Positions 48,932-62,403 of a stretch of 64,000 nucleotides of DNA are shown piece after piece. The notes beneath the pieces are model-generated. The model ran no database searches and was not told the origin of the DNA. It saw only the letters and a list, made by a program, of their open reading frames with translations. A program made the translations under genes and the position numbers. Where the stretch lies: contig OX392534.1 of the NCBI GenBank assembly GCA_947623455.1, forward strand, positions 33,609,426 through 33,673,425, read 5' to 3'. This stretch comes from Mimachlamys varia (lineage: Eukaryota; Mollusca; Bivalvia; Pectinida; Pectinidae). Every line of letters begins with the position of its first letter. The stretch's first letter is position 1.

Positions 48932-51540
48932 CCTTTAATTTGTAATGTGAGACACAAATTAATTAAATTTGGTATGTCAATTTTAAATGTTACATCATAC
49001 ATACTATGTTGCTATAATGCTAATCAATGTTTGGCATTGGGACCAGGCCAGGTGACAACTTTCTGAGCTCTTAATTAGGGTGAAACATTGCAAAGATACA
49101 AATCAATAATTTATGAATAAATTTAATTGGAAAGATAGTTGCAATAACTTATGGAATTCGAATTCTCTTGTTGTCCTCTGAATGACAATTTTATGTGACC
49201 AGCGTCTGTGCCTACACACAGTTCAATGAATTACTGTGAAACTGCTACGGTACAAATGGTTGGAAGTAGTACTAGTGTCCGTATCAAGAGAACATGATTA
49301 CATTTGTTTTATTCTTCAATATTTTTAATACAAAAAAAAAGTATTATAAACTGAAAAATCAAGAAGAAAATTCACAGATTGGTTTTTTTCAAGCTGCTGC
49401 GCACAGGTCTAGATCTCCTACATTCCAGTAGTGTTGCAGATTCTAATTGTACCTAGGATTTAGGTCATCTTCTAGCTTTGAGCTAGAGGGAATTTCCCTT
49501 GGGTTGAAGAGGGTAGGGCCATGAACAGCAGGTCCTCAAACAGTGGCGTAACTAATTATATGTTAAGGGATAATGCTGCATGCTTGGGGTTTTAGGGGCG
49601 AAGCCCAGGTGGGGGGGGGGGGGGGGGGCACACATACAAGGGTATATAATACTATATACACTTGCCTTTCACTAATTATGTTTAAGGAGGCCGCAGGGTT
49701 TGATTCCCCTATCTGAGGCATGAAAAGGTGTATAATTATATATATATACCTATGGGGGTCACATGCCTGACCTTGCGTACATGACTTTTCTTTGGGTTAC
49801 ATTCTGGTTTCCTTCGACAAATAGTCACCCCCTGCACACCAACATCCAGGTCAACAAGAGTGATTTATACAAGTTGAATAACTAATTACTTCATAATTAC
49901 ATAAAATATGTTGTAAAATAAGTATATTTAATTATAACATATATATATATATGTTACTACATGTATGTATATATTGTACATCAATCTTCCCTAGCTAGTA
50001 TGGTCAGTTATCAATCTATGTGCGAGTCCCGAGTCCAGTACTCATAAAATTATGAAAGGACTCATAGAAATTCTGGAAATACTTCAATTTAACATTGTGG
50101 GACCCATAGATTTTGGCAATATTTACAAAAAGACCCATGAAAATAAATTGTAAATTGACCGCTGTATGGTATATATGTGGACATGTTAAAAAATTCTCAC
50201 AGTTTATACATGTATTTTTACGTGGCAAGCTTTCTAAGTATAAGACTATATCAGATGAGAGTAGGTCCCACGAGGTCATCAACAAGTAGACCTAGAGTGA
50301 TCTTTGCCCAGATTCAAGAATTCGGTCAACTTGCACTGATAGACATTATTTTATCTGCCTTTTTGTTAAAATCCTGTGACAACGTAAAATGTACTAAGCT
50401 TGTCATTACAGAACAATGCTCTGCTGATTCCGTGCATCGAAAATAGAAGTCATAGTTGCATCACTAGCATATAAATAATCGACTTCAAAACTCACCCAAC
50501 TCTAGATCTCTGGCCTGCTCCACTTCAGATTGCTGCATGCCAGGCCAATGCCCTCTGTTAAGGGGACATAACTCCTTATTTTTACATAAATGTGAATTAT
50601 TCAATGTAATTATAATTCCATGAGTAGTTATTAATTAATCTAAATTATATAAGAAACACAAAACATGCCTTGTTGTCGTAAATACCATGTCATCGTCATA
50701 AAATTATGTCAAAAACTTGTTTTCCCCTTTAAAGCGGAATTTTTACTATTTGACGATTTTAATTTTATACGTTCACACACTCGGAATGTTTTTAGACTTT
50801 TCATAACTGTCATGTTAATACGTTCCTGGAAACAAGAAACGAGGCGAAACTGTGCTAAATCTGTATTCTCAGTTAGAAACTTAAAATACTGTGTGTGCCT
50901 AGTGGAGAAATTGGAAACGATTTGTTTCCTTCAAATATTGTGTCCAGAAGGCATCATGATATGTGAGTAGCATATTTACGTGTTGTATTTTTCTGTATTC
51001 TGTACATTTTGAATGATTGTCGCACATGTTATGATTTGAGAACTCCTTGCAAAATCAGACATCTGACATAGTCGTCCTTGACCGAGAAAAAACCACAGTA
51101 TTATCATTTGGACAAACTGTTACAGTTTCATCGGCCATAATTTCATGGCTTATTTAAGTTTACTTTTTTTACAAATGTCTGTGTCAAATATGTTATATTT
51201 GTAAGAAATACTAGATTGGCTATTATTTAACATTCCATGCATAAACAACTCATCCATGACAAGGCCTAATGTAAGCTATTTGGAGAATGTTTGTTGTCAC
51301 CAAAATGCAAACCCCTCTTTCAGAATTACACACCCTTCACAGTTTTGTGTTTGTGTAACTCCTTATATTATATACTATATACAAAAACATGGTAGGTTAT
51401 ATTATGGCATACTGTAAATCAGTTGAAGATCGTGCCTATACACTTGCATGGTGTATTACATATACACTGTAGCTTGTATCCCCTTTTATGATATTATGTT
51501 ATTGGTAAATATAAGGAGCTAGATCGAGAGGGAATGGTTT
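48932..51540. other. Upstream region of the PLP gene, no gene recognised
   Basis: No conserved coding sequence seen. Contains an 18-base poly-G run (49611-49628) and AT microsatellites near 49735 and 49940. A 101-codon open frame at 50665-50970 (plus) has no recognisable domain and is not called. The promoter of the PLP gene probably lies somewhere here, but I see no decisive core motif. Confidence 0.5.
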
Positions 51541-52360
51541 TATTATTAGGTCACCCGAGAGGAAGGCTGAAGTGACCTTTTCTATATTGTCTTTTGTCTG
51601 TCGTTGTCCGTTGTGCATCTGTACACAAGTTACATTATCAACTGCTTCTCAAAAAACCCTGAACCAGTTTGAATGAAATTTGGCAGGAAATCAAACCTTC
51701 CTTGGCCCAAGATACACCAAAATTGTGAATTATATGGTCCTAACCCCCAAGGGGCCTGATCAGTGAGGAGCTCAAAAGCTGTCAAAATAGTTTCTTCTCC
51801 AGACCCAGATATGCTGGAATCAAATATACTCTTCATAAATGGAAATGTCTTAGTTACCGCAAGGTGCTTTATCAAAACCGTATGTTTACTAGGAAAATTA
51901 TACTTTCGGATATTTTGTTCATTTTCAGTTAAAGATAATTGAAACTTGGTTTAAATAACCAGGACATAGCGGTTTGATGTTGAAAAAATTGACGTTGGCC
52001 CACCCCTGGGACAATGAGGAGGGGTTCAAAAGGGTCAAATTGGCTAAAATTTCAACAATCTTCTTCTCCAGACCCAGGAATCAAGTACTATAGAATTGTG
52101 AATTTCAGCCCCCCCCCCCTACGACTTCAGGTTCCCTTCTGCCCATGGGGAGTTGGTTGAGTTACTATAGTTTATATTGGAAAATGATCAATACTTTTGG
52201 ATATATTTTGTTCATTTTCAGTTGGAAATAATTGAAACTTGGTTGGAAAATAACCAGGATATGATGGTTAAATATCATATCAAAAGGGTCAAATTGGCTA
52301 AAATTTCAACAGTCTTCTTCTTTATAATGAAGACCCAGATATGAACCGGGAGGTGGGAGG
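51541..52360. repeat. Bivalve-type 'GGTCACCCGAG' interspersed repeat with internal duplication
   Basis: Opens with GGTCACCCGAGAGGAAGGC, TGAAGTGACC and GTCGTTGTCCGTTGTGC, as in a repeat family I know from bivalve genomes. Two diverged paragraphs (about 51930-52085 and 52170-52345) share ATTGAAACTTGGTT, AACCAGGA, CAAAAGGGTCAAATTGGC and CTTCTTCT. Confidence 0.5.
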
Positions 52361-54681
52361 TGACATTCGTTATGTCGTAATAATTTATGATGAGGTTGTA
52401 ATTTGTATCAACATACACACACATCATATGTGATATCTTGTTATACATATCAGATTAGTCAACACATACAATTGTATGAATAAAAAGTTAAAGAACAAAC
52501 TGTTTAATTTGTTTCAAAACTGATCATGATTAGAATGCACATTGATAAACCTTCTGAACAGTGAACACAATTTTCAAGAATACCGGTAGATATATAGTGT
52601 TGTTGCATTTCGTTTTGAGTTCACTTTTAAACATAACAAGAGCTACATATGCATGTCATAATTAGAAACTTGTCGCAAATTGTATCAGTGTGCGAAAGGA
52701 ATTCATAAAGTTCCATAGACAATAGGTCTATGGACATTTCAAATTGCATAGACCCAACAAAATTTTCTAGTCTAAATTTTTCCTTCAGTGTGAATAAACC
52801 ACTTAATACAGAATGATCTCCCCTCCTTCAATCATCGTTTGAACAAAAATTGATTTGCGATGACAAATTCAGCCAAACAAATCAGGAGATGAACAACATG
52901 CAAGAGAAATGGCAAATGCAATTGATATGATTTATTCGTTTATTGAAACAGTTTTGATCCTTTTTCGACATAAATGAGCAATTAACTTGCTTAGACATCA
53001 GGTCTACCATACTAGCATTTTGCATAGACCGACAGGTTTTCCTGTGGCCTCTCTCTGTCTATCGAAACTTTTGCACACTGTTGTATCACATACTGTATAT
53101 ATCTATATTGTACAAGAGAGAAAAAATACTTTTAGACATAACACACATCAGTTAGTGTTGACCATTTTAAGCTAAAGAGCATTAAATACACATATATGTA
53201 TATAATTTATACTTTATTCATTTTACAACAATTATGAAACAAGTTATACAACTTATATTAATCACTCTTGCTGGCCCAGATGTTAGCACATAGGAATAAA
53301 TACACATATCTGTATGATGTAGTGAATTTGTAGATCAATAGTTTTAGGCGGTGAACAATATATTATTCATCGCAATATTCTTGCATTGCGTCATTCATCA
53401 TCATCGTAAACACACGTTCGCTCCTGTTTACTCTTGCATTCAGTACAATAAAACATTAGTTTCCGACGATTTAATATATTATTGAGATGATGGGTTTTAT
53501 GATAGTTTCTCTCATATATGCTTAAATTTCTGTGTATCACCTGGTCAGGTCAAATGGTGTTACGTTATATTTACGTGTTCTCTGTAAAACATAGTGTGTT
53601 TGAATTTGCTTTGGAAGGCATGTGATCTGCATGTTCTCCTATCGTTCTATATAACAACCCTCAATACCGGTAAATTGTACCTGATGCCTGTGAAGATTAT
53701 TATTAAGACATATTTTTTGGCTGTATAATACCAGGTATTATGTGTATGTAGCATGTCCGGGTTATTGCGATGGAAGAAAACCACAGCCCTAAATTAAAAT
53801 ACAATGTACATACATTGATTCTGTCAGTCAAACTTGCAATTAAAATGTATAGGTTTGGCTTTATACCCCTGGTAAAAAAGGAAATTGCCCACTTACAGGT
53901 ATAATTATTGACTTAAACACGCTAGCCAACATAAACAGACTAGAGGAATTGCACAACCCAGGGTGTAAGAGAGCTCGAGAGAGAAAGAGGGGGGAGGGGG
54001 GTGGCAGAGGGGGGCGGGGGGGGGGGGTGGCAAGTTTTGGTATTAATTCATTCGCCTCTGAAGACACAAAATAGTTCATCATGAAATTTCAGAGTATTAT
54101 CAATTAATGCGTAGATCTTATTTCACATACACCATATTTATACACATACATGTATAACTTTGTATAACAGGAGCTACACCTCATCTTACCATATAGCTTC
54201 ATGTAATTCATGCACTTTATTTTATACAGTATATATACATGTATATATACTTTACACATTTGCACCAATCAAAATCATTTAGGGGCGAACGAGTTTATTT
54301 TGGAATCAACAACATCTGTTCATAATTGTGAGACTGTAACTTATTACGGCTCTGTTTGATATTTTACTTGTTCCTTTTTTACATCCTGTTTTTCATTCCT
54401 TTCCATTCACATTCAGCTAATTTTTATAAAGCTATTTATTAATGTACAAGAGATCACTCAGATAGATTTCACAAATCTACTGCTCACAATGTTGGCTATT
54501 TTCACCATATGGTGAACCTCTGCCAAAGGCAAACTAGAAAAAAATCATTGTAAATTGCATGTTGGGTGTGTAATTATCATATATATGATATGCCTTGTTA
54601 TGATAATAATACATATATAATTGTCCCGAGTAAATTTGCGATTGAAGTGACATTCCACAACTGTGACATTTGGACAAGATA
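52361..54681. other. Intergenic, no gene recognised
   Basis: AT-rich DNA without recognisable exons. A strongly G-rich stretch (53989-54030) and a partial TTAA-palindrome copy (about 54043-54105, middle deleted) are present. Confidence 0.5.
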
Positions 54682-57658
54682 GATGTCTAGCTATATAGTG
54701 GAGGACTTGAGTGTACTCACAACTATACATCTTGCTATATAGTGTGGGACTTGAGTGCACTCACAACTATACATCTAGCTATATAGTGTGGGACGTGAGT
54801 GCACTCACAACTATACATCTAGCTATATAGTGTGGGACTTGAGTGCACTCACAACTATACATCTAGCTATGTAGTGTGGGACTTGAGTGCACTCACAACT
54901 ATACATCTAGCTATGTAGTGTGGGACTTGATTGCACTCACAACTATACATCTAGCTATGTAGTGTGGGACTTGAGTGCACTCACAACTATACATCTAGCT
55001 ATATAGTGTGGGACTTGAGTGCACTCACAACTATACATCTAGCTATGTAGTGTGGGACTTGAGTGCACTCACAACTATACATCTAGCTATGTAATGTGGG
55101 ACTTGAGTATACTCACAACTATACATCTAGCTATGTAGTGTGGGACTTGAGTGCACTCACAACTATACATCTAGCTATATATATAGTGTGGGACTTGAGT
55201 GCACTCACAACTATACATCTAGCTATATAGTGTGGGACTTGAGTGTACTCACAACTATACATCTAGCTATATAGTGTGGGACTTGAGTGCACTCACAACT
55301 ATACATCTAGCTATGTAGTGTGGGACTTGAGTGCACTCACAACTATACATCTAGCTATATAGTGTGGGGTTTGAGTGTACTCACAACTATACATCTAGCT
55401 ATATAGTGTGGGGTTTTAGTGTACTCACAACTATACATCTAGCTATATAGTTTGGGACTTGAGTGCACTCACAAATAAACATCTAGCTGTGTAGTGTGGG
55501 ACTTGAGTATACTCACAACTATACATCTAGCTATATAGTGTTGGACTTGAGTACACTCACAACTATACATCTAGCTATATAGTGTTGGACTTGAGTATAC
55601 TCACCACTTTACATCAACATTGTAGCTATATAGTGTGGGACTTGAGTGTACTCACAACTATACATCTAACTATATAGTGTGGGACTTGAGTGCACTCACA
55701 ACTATACATCTAGCTATATAGTGTGGGACTTGAGTACACTCACAACTATATCAACTATACATCTAGCTATATAGTGTTAGGCTGGAGTGCACTCACAACT
55801 ATACATCTAGCTATATAGTGTGGTACTTGAGTGCACTCACAACTATACATCTAGCTATATAGTGTGGTACTTGAGTGCACTCACAACTATACATCTAGCT
55901 ATATAGTGTGGGACTTGAGTACACTCACAACTATATATCTAGCTATATAGTGTGGGGCATGAGTGCACTCACAACTATACATCTAGCTGTGTAGTGTGGG
56001 ACTTGAGTATACTCACAACTATACATCTAGTTATATAGTGTGGGACTTGAGTGCACTCACAACTATACATCTACATCTGTAGCTATATAGTATGGGGTTT
56101 GAGTGTACTCACAACTATACATCTAGCTATATAGTGTGGGCCTGGAGTGCACTCACAACTATACATCTAGCTATATAGTGTGGGGCGTGAGTGTACTCAC
56201 AACTATACGTCCAGCTATATAGTGTGAGGCTGGAGTGTACTCACAACTATACATCTAGCTATATAGTGTGGGACTTGAGTGCACTCACAACTATACATCT
56301 AGCTATATAGTGTGGGACTTGAGTGTACTCACAACTATACATCTAGCTATATAGTGTTGGGCTGGAGTGCACTCACAACTATACATCTAGCTATATAGTG
56401 TGGGACTTGAGTGCACTCACAACTATACATCTAGCTATATAGTGTGGGACTTGAGTACACTCACAACTATATATCTAGCTATATAGTGTGGGGCATGAGT
56501 GCACTCACAACTATACATCTAGCTGTGTAGTGTGGGACTTGAGTGTACTCACAACTATACATCTAGCTATATAGTGTGGGCCTGGAGTGCACTCACAACT
56601 ATACATCTAGCTATATAGCGTGGGGCATGATTGCACTCACAACTATACATCTAGCTATATAGTATGGGGTTTGAGTGCACTCACAACTATACATCTAGCT
56701 ATATAGTATGGGGTTTGAGTGTACTCACAACTATACATCTAGCTATATAGTATGGGGTTTGAGTGTACTCACAACTATACATCTAGCTATATAGTGTGGG
56801 TCTGGAGTGCACTCACAACTATACATCTAGCTATATAGTGTGGGGCTTGAGTGTACTCACAACTATACGTCCAGCTATATAGTGTGAGGCTGGAGTGTAC
56901 TCACAACTATAAATCTAGCTATATAGTGTGGAGCTTGAGTGTACTCACAACTATACATCTAGCTATATAGTGTGGACTTGAGTGTACTCACAACTATACA
57001 TCAAGCTATATAGTGTGGACTTGAGTGTACTCACAACTTTACCTCTAGCTATATAGTGCGGGACTTGAGTGCACTCACAACTATACATCTAGCTATATAG
57101 TGTGGGACTTGAGTGTACTCACAACTATACATCTAGCTATATAGTGTGGGACTTGAGTGTTCTCACAACTATAAATCTAGCTATATAGTGTGGGACTTGA
57201 GTGTTCTCACAACTTTACATCTAGCTATATAGTATTGGGCTTGAGTGCACTCACAACTATACATCTAGCTATATAGTTTGGGACTTGAGTGCACTCACAA
57301 CTATACATCTAGCTATATAGTGCGGGACTTGAGTGCACTCACAACTATACATCTAGCTATATAGTGTGGGACTTGAGTGTACTCACAACTATACATCTAG
57401 CTATATAGTGTGGGACTTGAGTGTTCTCACAACTATAAATCTAGCTATATAGTGTGGGACTTGAGTGTTCTCACAACTTTACATCTAGCTATATAGTATT
57501 GGGCTTGAGTGCACTCACAACTATACATCTAGCTATATAGTGCGGGACTTGAGTGCACTCACAACTATACATCTAGCTATATAGTGTGGGGTTTGAGTGT
57601 ACTCACAACTATACATCTAGCTATATATAGTGTGGGGCTGGAGTACACTCACTATATA
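54682..57658. repeat. 44-bp satellite array, about 67 units
   Basis: The unit reads CTAGCTATATAGTGTGGGAC then TTGAGTGCACTCACAACTAT then ACAT. Each unit carries two palindromes, CTATATAG and TGAGTGCACTCA. The centre of the second varies among GC, AT (both palindromic), GT and AC (both not). A few units are longer (for example near 55600, 55750 and 56070). Blocks recur at larger spacing, for example GTGAGGCTGGAGTGTACTC at about 56224 and 56884, 660 bp or 15 units apart. No ORF and no unique spacers. Confidence 0.95.
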
Positions 57659-60600
57659 AGAAAGCGTGGAATTTGACATTTGATTCTACAAATAACAAAT
57701 ATTTGGTATTTGGCAGTTTTTAGGTGCAAATAACAAACAACAAAAATCAACTATGACACAACATATATCTCACAAGTATTGATCAATAGATTACACTAAT
57801 ACAGGTATTTTATATATTGATCCATTAAACTTGCTCTTAATTATTATACCAACAGCTTCTAAATTCCATCAGTAGACACCTCCGTTTGCAATCATTCAAA
57901 ATTTCCCACCTGAGCTGATTGAGTCACCATTTTGTTAAAGGCCCAATATACATAATTTTTGGCAAAACTTGAAGGGAAAATGAAGCCTAATAACTTTTTA
58001 TATAAATTCATAGATTTAGTTAAGATCTACTGATATCAGCAATATTCAAGATGAATTTGGCATGATTTTCTCACACGACATGTAAACTAAAGGTTACCAT
58101 GAATCTTGGCAACGTTTTGTGAAAATGTCCGCAGACTTTAACTAATTAATTCCATTTAATATAATTTGATATCAATTACCCTACTTTTTTTATTACAACT
58201 ACCACACCTGTTTTGTTGACTTTATAAGCAAGCGATAGTCAATCTATTCTGCTGTTTTCCGCTGAGGTTACGCAATTAATGGACCGCAGGTGATGAGGCT
58301 TAGTTAGCCAAACGACTCCATGTAATTATTGTATTTAATGCATCGTTTTATTTAGAAATAATGCTAACATTGCTAAAATCACATGTCTGCTGATGGTGAA
58401 TGCATAGAATAAAACACAATTGAAAAGTAAGTGGACGTGTTTTGCATCCGACTCCTTGAATCATTGACTTTGTTGAATGGTTTGTGTAATTATTTTGCCT
58501 TCATTTTAAATTTGCATAATCTTCAAGCGGGGGAAAATTAAACAGGAGCAAAAATGTCAAGGTATATGCAGTAAGTGCATATACCTTGTTCTTATTCTCC
58601 GTCACCAGGACAGTGTGCTAGGTGCATGTTTTATAGTTAAATACTGAGCCAAATATAGAGGTTCTTCCAATTATGGTCACAGTCCAATATTTTTATTCAA
58701 AGAATTTGTTGACATGTTTCAGCTTAAAAGGCTTTACAATGTAAATATAAACAGGAGTGAACAGGTACATTTACTTGTAGGTTCACAACAGCTAGATAAG
58801 GCACGAACATCTAGGGCATATCGAACATCTAGGGCATATCGTAGCCAGTGTGAGGCATATCATAGCTAGTGCGAGGCTGCAGAGCTTATCAGGTGTCCAC
58901 ACGAAAAAGCTGTGGGGTAACACAACCACTTCCTGGTCTAGATAATTGTGTATAAAGTATCTAGTGTCAAGTGTTGGGTAAATAATAAAATTAAAACTCA
59001 CGTATAATATGTATGTCGGCTGGGATAGGAGAATTCATTCAGTAACTGTCCCACTACACAAAGGATGATTGAAGGCTAGCCCAGTCTACTTATAATTATG
59101 AGCCTTATCTTTACCAGCTACATTCCTTTAGACATTCTACACAAAGTCTTTAAGTTGCATCAGGACGCAACCTTGATATTGTGGACTGGATGTTGTATAT
59201 ATATATGTGTAAACAACATTTTACCTGAGCTGGAAAATGCCACACTGTACAACAATAACTGTCACATATAGTGAATTGTGTGTCATATACAACTGTAATA
59301 GAAACACTGATTCATTGTATAAGTTAGTCAGGGGACTAAGTCTATGCATATTCAGATTGTTTTCAAACCCAGCCACATTCACAAAGATTACTTTTTATTT
59401 AGGTCACCTCAGGTGAAAGTTTAAATGACTTAATACATTGCAATTCATTTACAGCCACACTAACAGTTGATAACAAATTGTCAACAGCATCTTCTAAAGA
59501 ACCTTTAAAAGCTGTAGGTCATAACATTTGATGGTTCAATATAGTTACCATGAAAACCATAAATGCTAATAAATAATAATTATCATCCAATAACTTTACT
59601 TGAGCATGTACTGTACCAAATTTTTATGACATCGACAACAATACGTGTGGGCAGAGCTGTACATATTATCATAGTTAGAGATACAATTGAGTGACATCTT
59701 CAACAATAGATATGGGTGGATTTAACCACAGCTTATGAAAATTTCATGGTGTTCCATTTGTTGTGCCTTTTTCATGTTTATAAGTTTCGAAATGAATTTT
59801 TATGTCCCTAGATCGGACTAATAAATCATATAAATACAATAGGTACATTTTGTATGAACCAGTCACAGAAAAATAATGTAAACGTAAGGATTAACTTTCT
59901 ATTTTGTTTAGTTTATGAGATAATAAATCCAATGGGGCAGTTGGTTAATTTAACATAAACATAAAGCATTTACGCATTTATCCTATGCTCCACCAACTCC
60001 AACCAACTTCAAGATAATGATTTTTCGACTGTTTTCTGATGATAAGAAATTTAGTGGATAGTGACTTTTTGTTGCAACAAGCAACATCTGTCCAGTGGGT
60101 GTGACAAGTTGGCAAATTGTTTTAACATGAAATGTTTATTATTATTACCCACAGAGTTTATTTCTAATCATGTTTTTAATTAAAGCGCTTACAGCTATTA
60201 GGATTTCAACAATGCAAACAAAAAACAGGGTGGAAATGAATTGCTTATTCGTGGGAGGTGTATCCTGTCAGGCTGGTAAATATATGTTCCTACTGGTCAA
60301 TATAACAGTAAGGACATTGTAAGCAGGCTGATCTATTGATCAGTTTGTTACACGTACAGGGTGCTGTTGACCTAGTACATATAGGATATGGAAACTGACT
60401 TATATATGTACATGTTTACGTATGTATGTACGTATGTATGTATGACTCAGTAATTGTCCTATACAGACCAGTATTCGGTTTCTTTGTCTGACGGTTATTG
60501 TACAATAATTTGTTCATGATCAAAACGGTAATCAATTATAAGTGCCGAATGTTTTTACCACAAAAATATGTATACTCGTCAAGATCACGACCATGTATGT

Positions 60601-61030
60601 ACAGTATATAGATACAATAGACGAAATTAGATTGTACAAGAATACATGATAAAAGAATATTTATTTTAAGGTAATTTATATAAAAACAGACAATATAAGA
60701 CTACTGAGTTATTTTCAGCAAAATGTTGTGTTATTATTTAAGAGGAAACATAAACAAGCAGCTGTTGGAATAAGAAGCATAATTATTCACAAAAATAGTA
60801 AAGAGTGTAACATTGTACAAAAAAAAAATTAAAGTGTTCTGTAAATAAGAGGAATCTTCAGTAAATTTACTCAGATTACATAAGAAATGCTTACAACAGT
60901 CATTAGAGGAAGAGTTGAAAAAAGGAATTCCGAATTTTCACACAGACCTTCTAAAATATTTATACACCAGTCTTTTGATAAGTTTACCAAGATATTTCAC
61001 TTTGATATTTAGTACTTGGTAGTGATCTAG
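57659..61030. other. Intergenic between satellite and PDZ gene
   Basis: No exon recognised. Contains a partial MITE copy (57937-58060), a perfect hairpin (58558-58588), a short duplication of GAACATCTAGGGCATATC (about 58806-58841), a second GGTCACCTCAGGTGA trace near 59402, and a TATG/TACG microsatellite (about 60415-60445). Confidence 0.5.
57937..58060 (+). mobile_element. MITE, GGCCCAATATACGTAAC family (copy 4, truncated)
   Basis: Left end AAAGGCCCAATATACATAA and ~120 bp of body match copies 1 and 3. The remainder is missing. Confidence 0.6.
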
Positions 61031-61290
61031 CAGATCTATCACCCCTTATTCTGTTACCTGCAATTTCAGATTTATCACCTTTAATTTCCATCACCTGTAA
61101 ATGTATTTTAAGATCTTTCACCTGTAATTTAAGATCTATTACCTGTAATTTCCATCACCTGTAATTTCAGATCTTTCACTTGTAATTTCAGATCTATCAC
61201 ATGTAATTTCAGATCTATCACCTGTTACTTCAGATCTATCACCTATAATTTCCATTACCTGTAATTTCAGATCTATCACCTGTAATCATG
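61031..61290. repeat. ~21-bp tandem repeat just upstream of the PDZ start exon
   Basis: Degenerate units of GATCTATCACCTGTAATTTCA, about ten copies, some with CCATCACCTGTAATTT instead. It ends ~25 bp before the start codon of the PDZ gene. Confidence 0.75.
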
Positions 61291-61315
61291 TGACCACTGG
61301 CAATGAAGTGAAGCT

Positions 61316-61459
61316 ATGGGTGCCATCCCCAATGACATCCACCAAGCCATTGAAATACTCAAGGTCGACCCAGACCGTGCGCTCTGGTCCTACACAAGGC
61401 GCATCAGTCTTGCCAAAACCAGTACTGGCAAACTAGGCATCAAGGTCGAATTCATAGAG
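61316..61459 (+). CDS. Two-PDZ protein, exon 1 (start)
   Basis: Encodes residues 1-48 (starts MGAIPNDIHQ) and enters the first PDZ domain at about residue 27 (RRISLAKTSTGKLGIKVEF). The ATG is preceded in frame by TGA at 61304-61306 and sits in a fair Kozak context (GCTATGG). An unseen upstream coding exon joining between 61307 and 61315 cannot be excluded, but no good acceptor is there. GT donor after 61459, phase 0. The first carboxylate-binding loop is KLGI rather than GLGF. Confidence 0.7.
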
Positions 61460-61767
61460 GTACACACAAAGTTCAAGGTCACTTAATGGTCAATGTCACA
61501 GAAGCCATGTTGTCTTCAATATTTATCTAGATTAAATTTAAGCAGAATGACAACTCATTATTATTCTTATTAACATGGTTTCATAAGTTCTTATTTACAC
61601 GGTGTCATAGATTTAGTAAAATTGGACTTTTTTTAATCTAATATTATTCCGGTTCTATGTTTTGTCATCAAGAAATTTGTATGTGAATTTTTTTTAATAT
61701 TTACAAATTCTTCCCAGAAGTGATGATGCAATCTACATGTATTTCATCAGAGTATTCCTGTTGACAG

Positions 61768-62403
61768 GGTAATAACGAAACATTTTCGATAGTGACCAAA
61801 GTCAAGCCAGAATGTTGTCTACGTCGCGGTGATGTCCTGAATCTACTTGACCGCATCCTGTTCATCAACCACCAGGACGTGACCCTACTAGCCCCAGAAC
61901 AGGTGTGGACTATCCTGTCAAAACTGTCCAAAACTGTCACAGAGATCATCATCTGTTCCCTCGACAGCATCAGTAGCAAACGGAGCCGGGACCAGGTGTC
62001 AAACAGCAGTGGTCGGTCCTGCACAGGTATGCGTAAAGGCCCTGACAATAAACGTCGGACCGTCGAGTCAGAGCCCCTCCTCCAGGGGCTGGAGGGGCAG
62101 CAGTCCCCAGAAAACCGCCCATTCCTGGACAGCACAGGCCTCGGGTCTGCCAACTGCGACGACAATCGGACTTTGTCTTTTCCTGCTGTTGACAGCAGGA
62201 CCCAGGCCATAACCGATATCAATGGTCGTACATGCAGTTCACTCCCAGCAACCATGAACCACTCCCTGGTGGTAAGACCAAGTACTAGCGACCTGCTTCG
62301 GTTTCCACACTTTATTCATTGGGACCCAATCACAAAGACAGTGTCACTAACACGTGGAGCTAGAGGTTCGTTTGGCTTCAAGTTCAAGGTCAAAATGTCA
62401 AAG
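61768..62403 (+). CDS. Two-PDZ protein, exon 2
   Basis: 212 codons (residues 49-260) between acceptor TTGACAG and donor GTAAGC, phase 0 at both ends. It completes PDZ1 (RRGDVLNLLDRILFINHQDV is its core, ending at about residue 111). A polar Ser/Arg-rich linker without recognised domain follows (about 112-236), then PDZ2 opens (TKTVSLTRGARGSFGFKF, loop SFGF). PDZ domains bind C-terminal peptides and scaffold membrane or signalling complexes. I cannot name the orthologue. Confidence 0.82.

Noticed and set aside
50665..50970. 101-codon plus-strand open frame
   Set aside because: No domain, no repeat-independent support and no clear splice or promoter context; length expected by chance in this much DNA.
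52681..53090. Possible ~400-bp element with inverted GTGTGCGAAAG-like ends
   Set aside because: Only short, imperfect end similarity; no target duplication or second copy in the window.
54682..57658. CRISPR-like look of the 44-bp repeat array
   Set aside because: Units are contiguous with no unique spacers, and the setting is a eukaryotic genome; it is a satellite.
61701..62255. 184-codon minus-strand open frame
   Set aside because: Antisense shadow of PDZ exon 2, whose plus-strand frame has splice sites and a recognisable domain.
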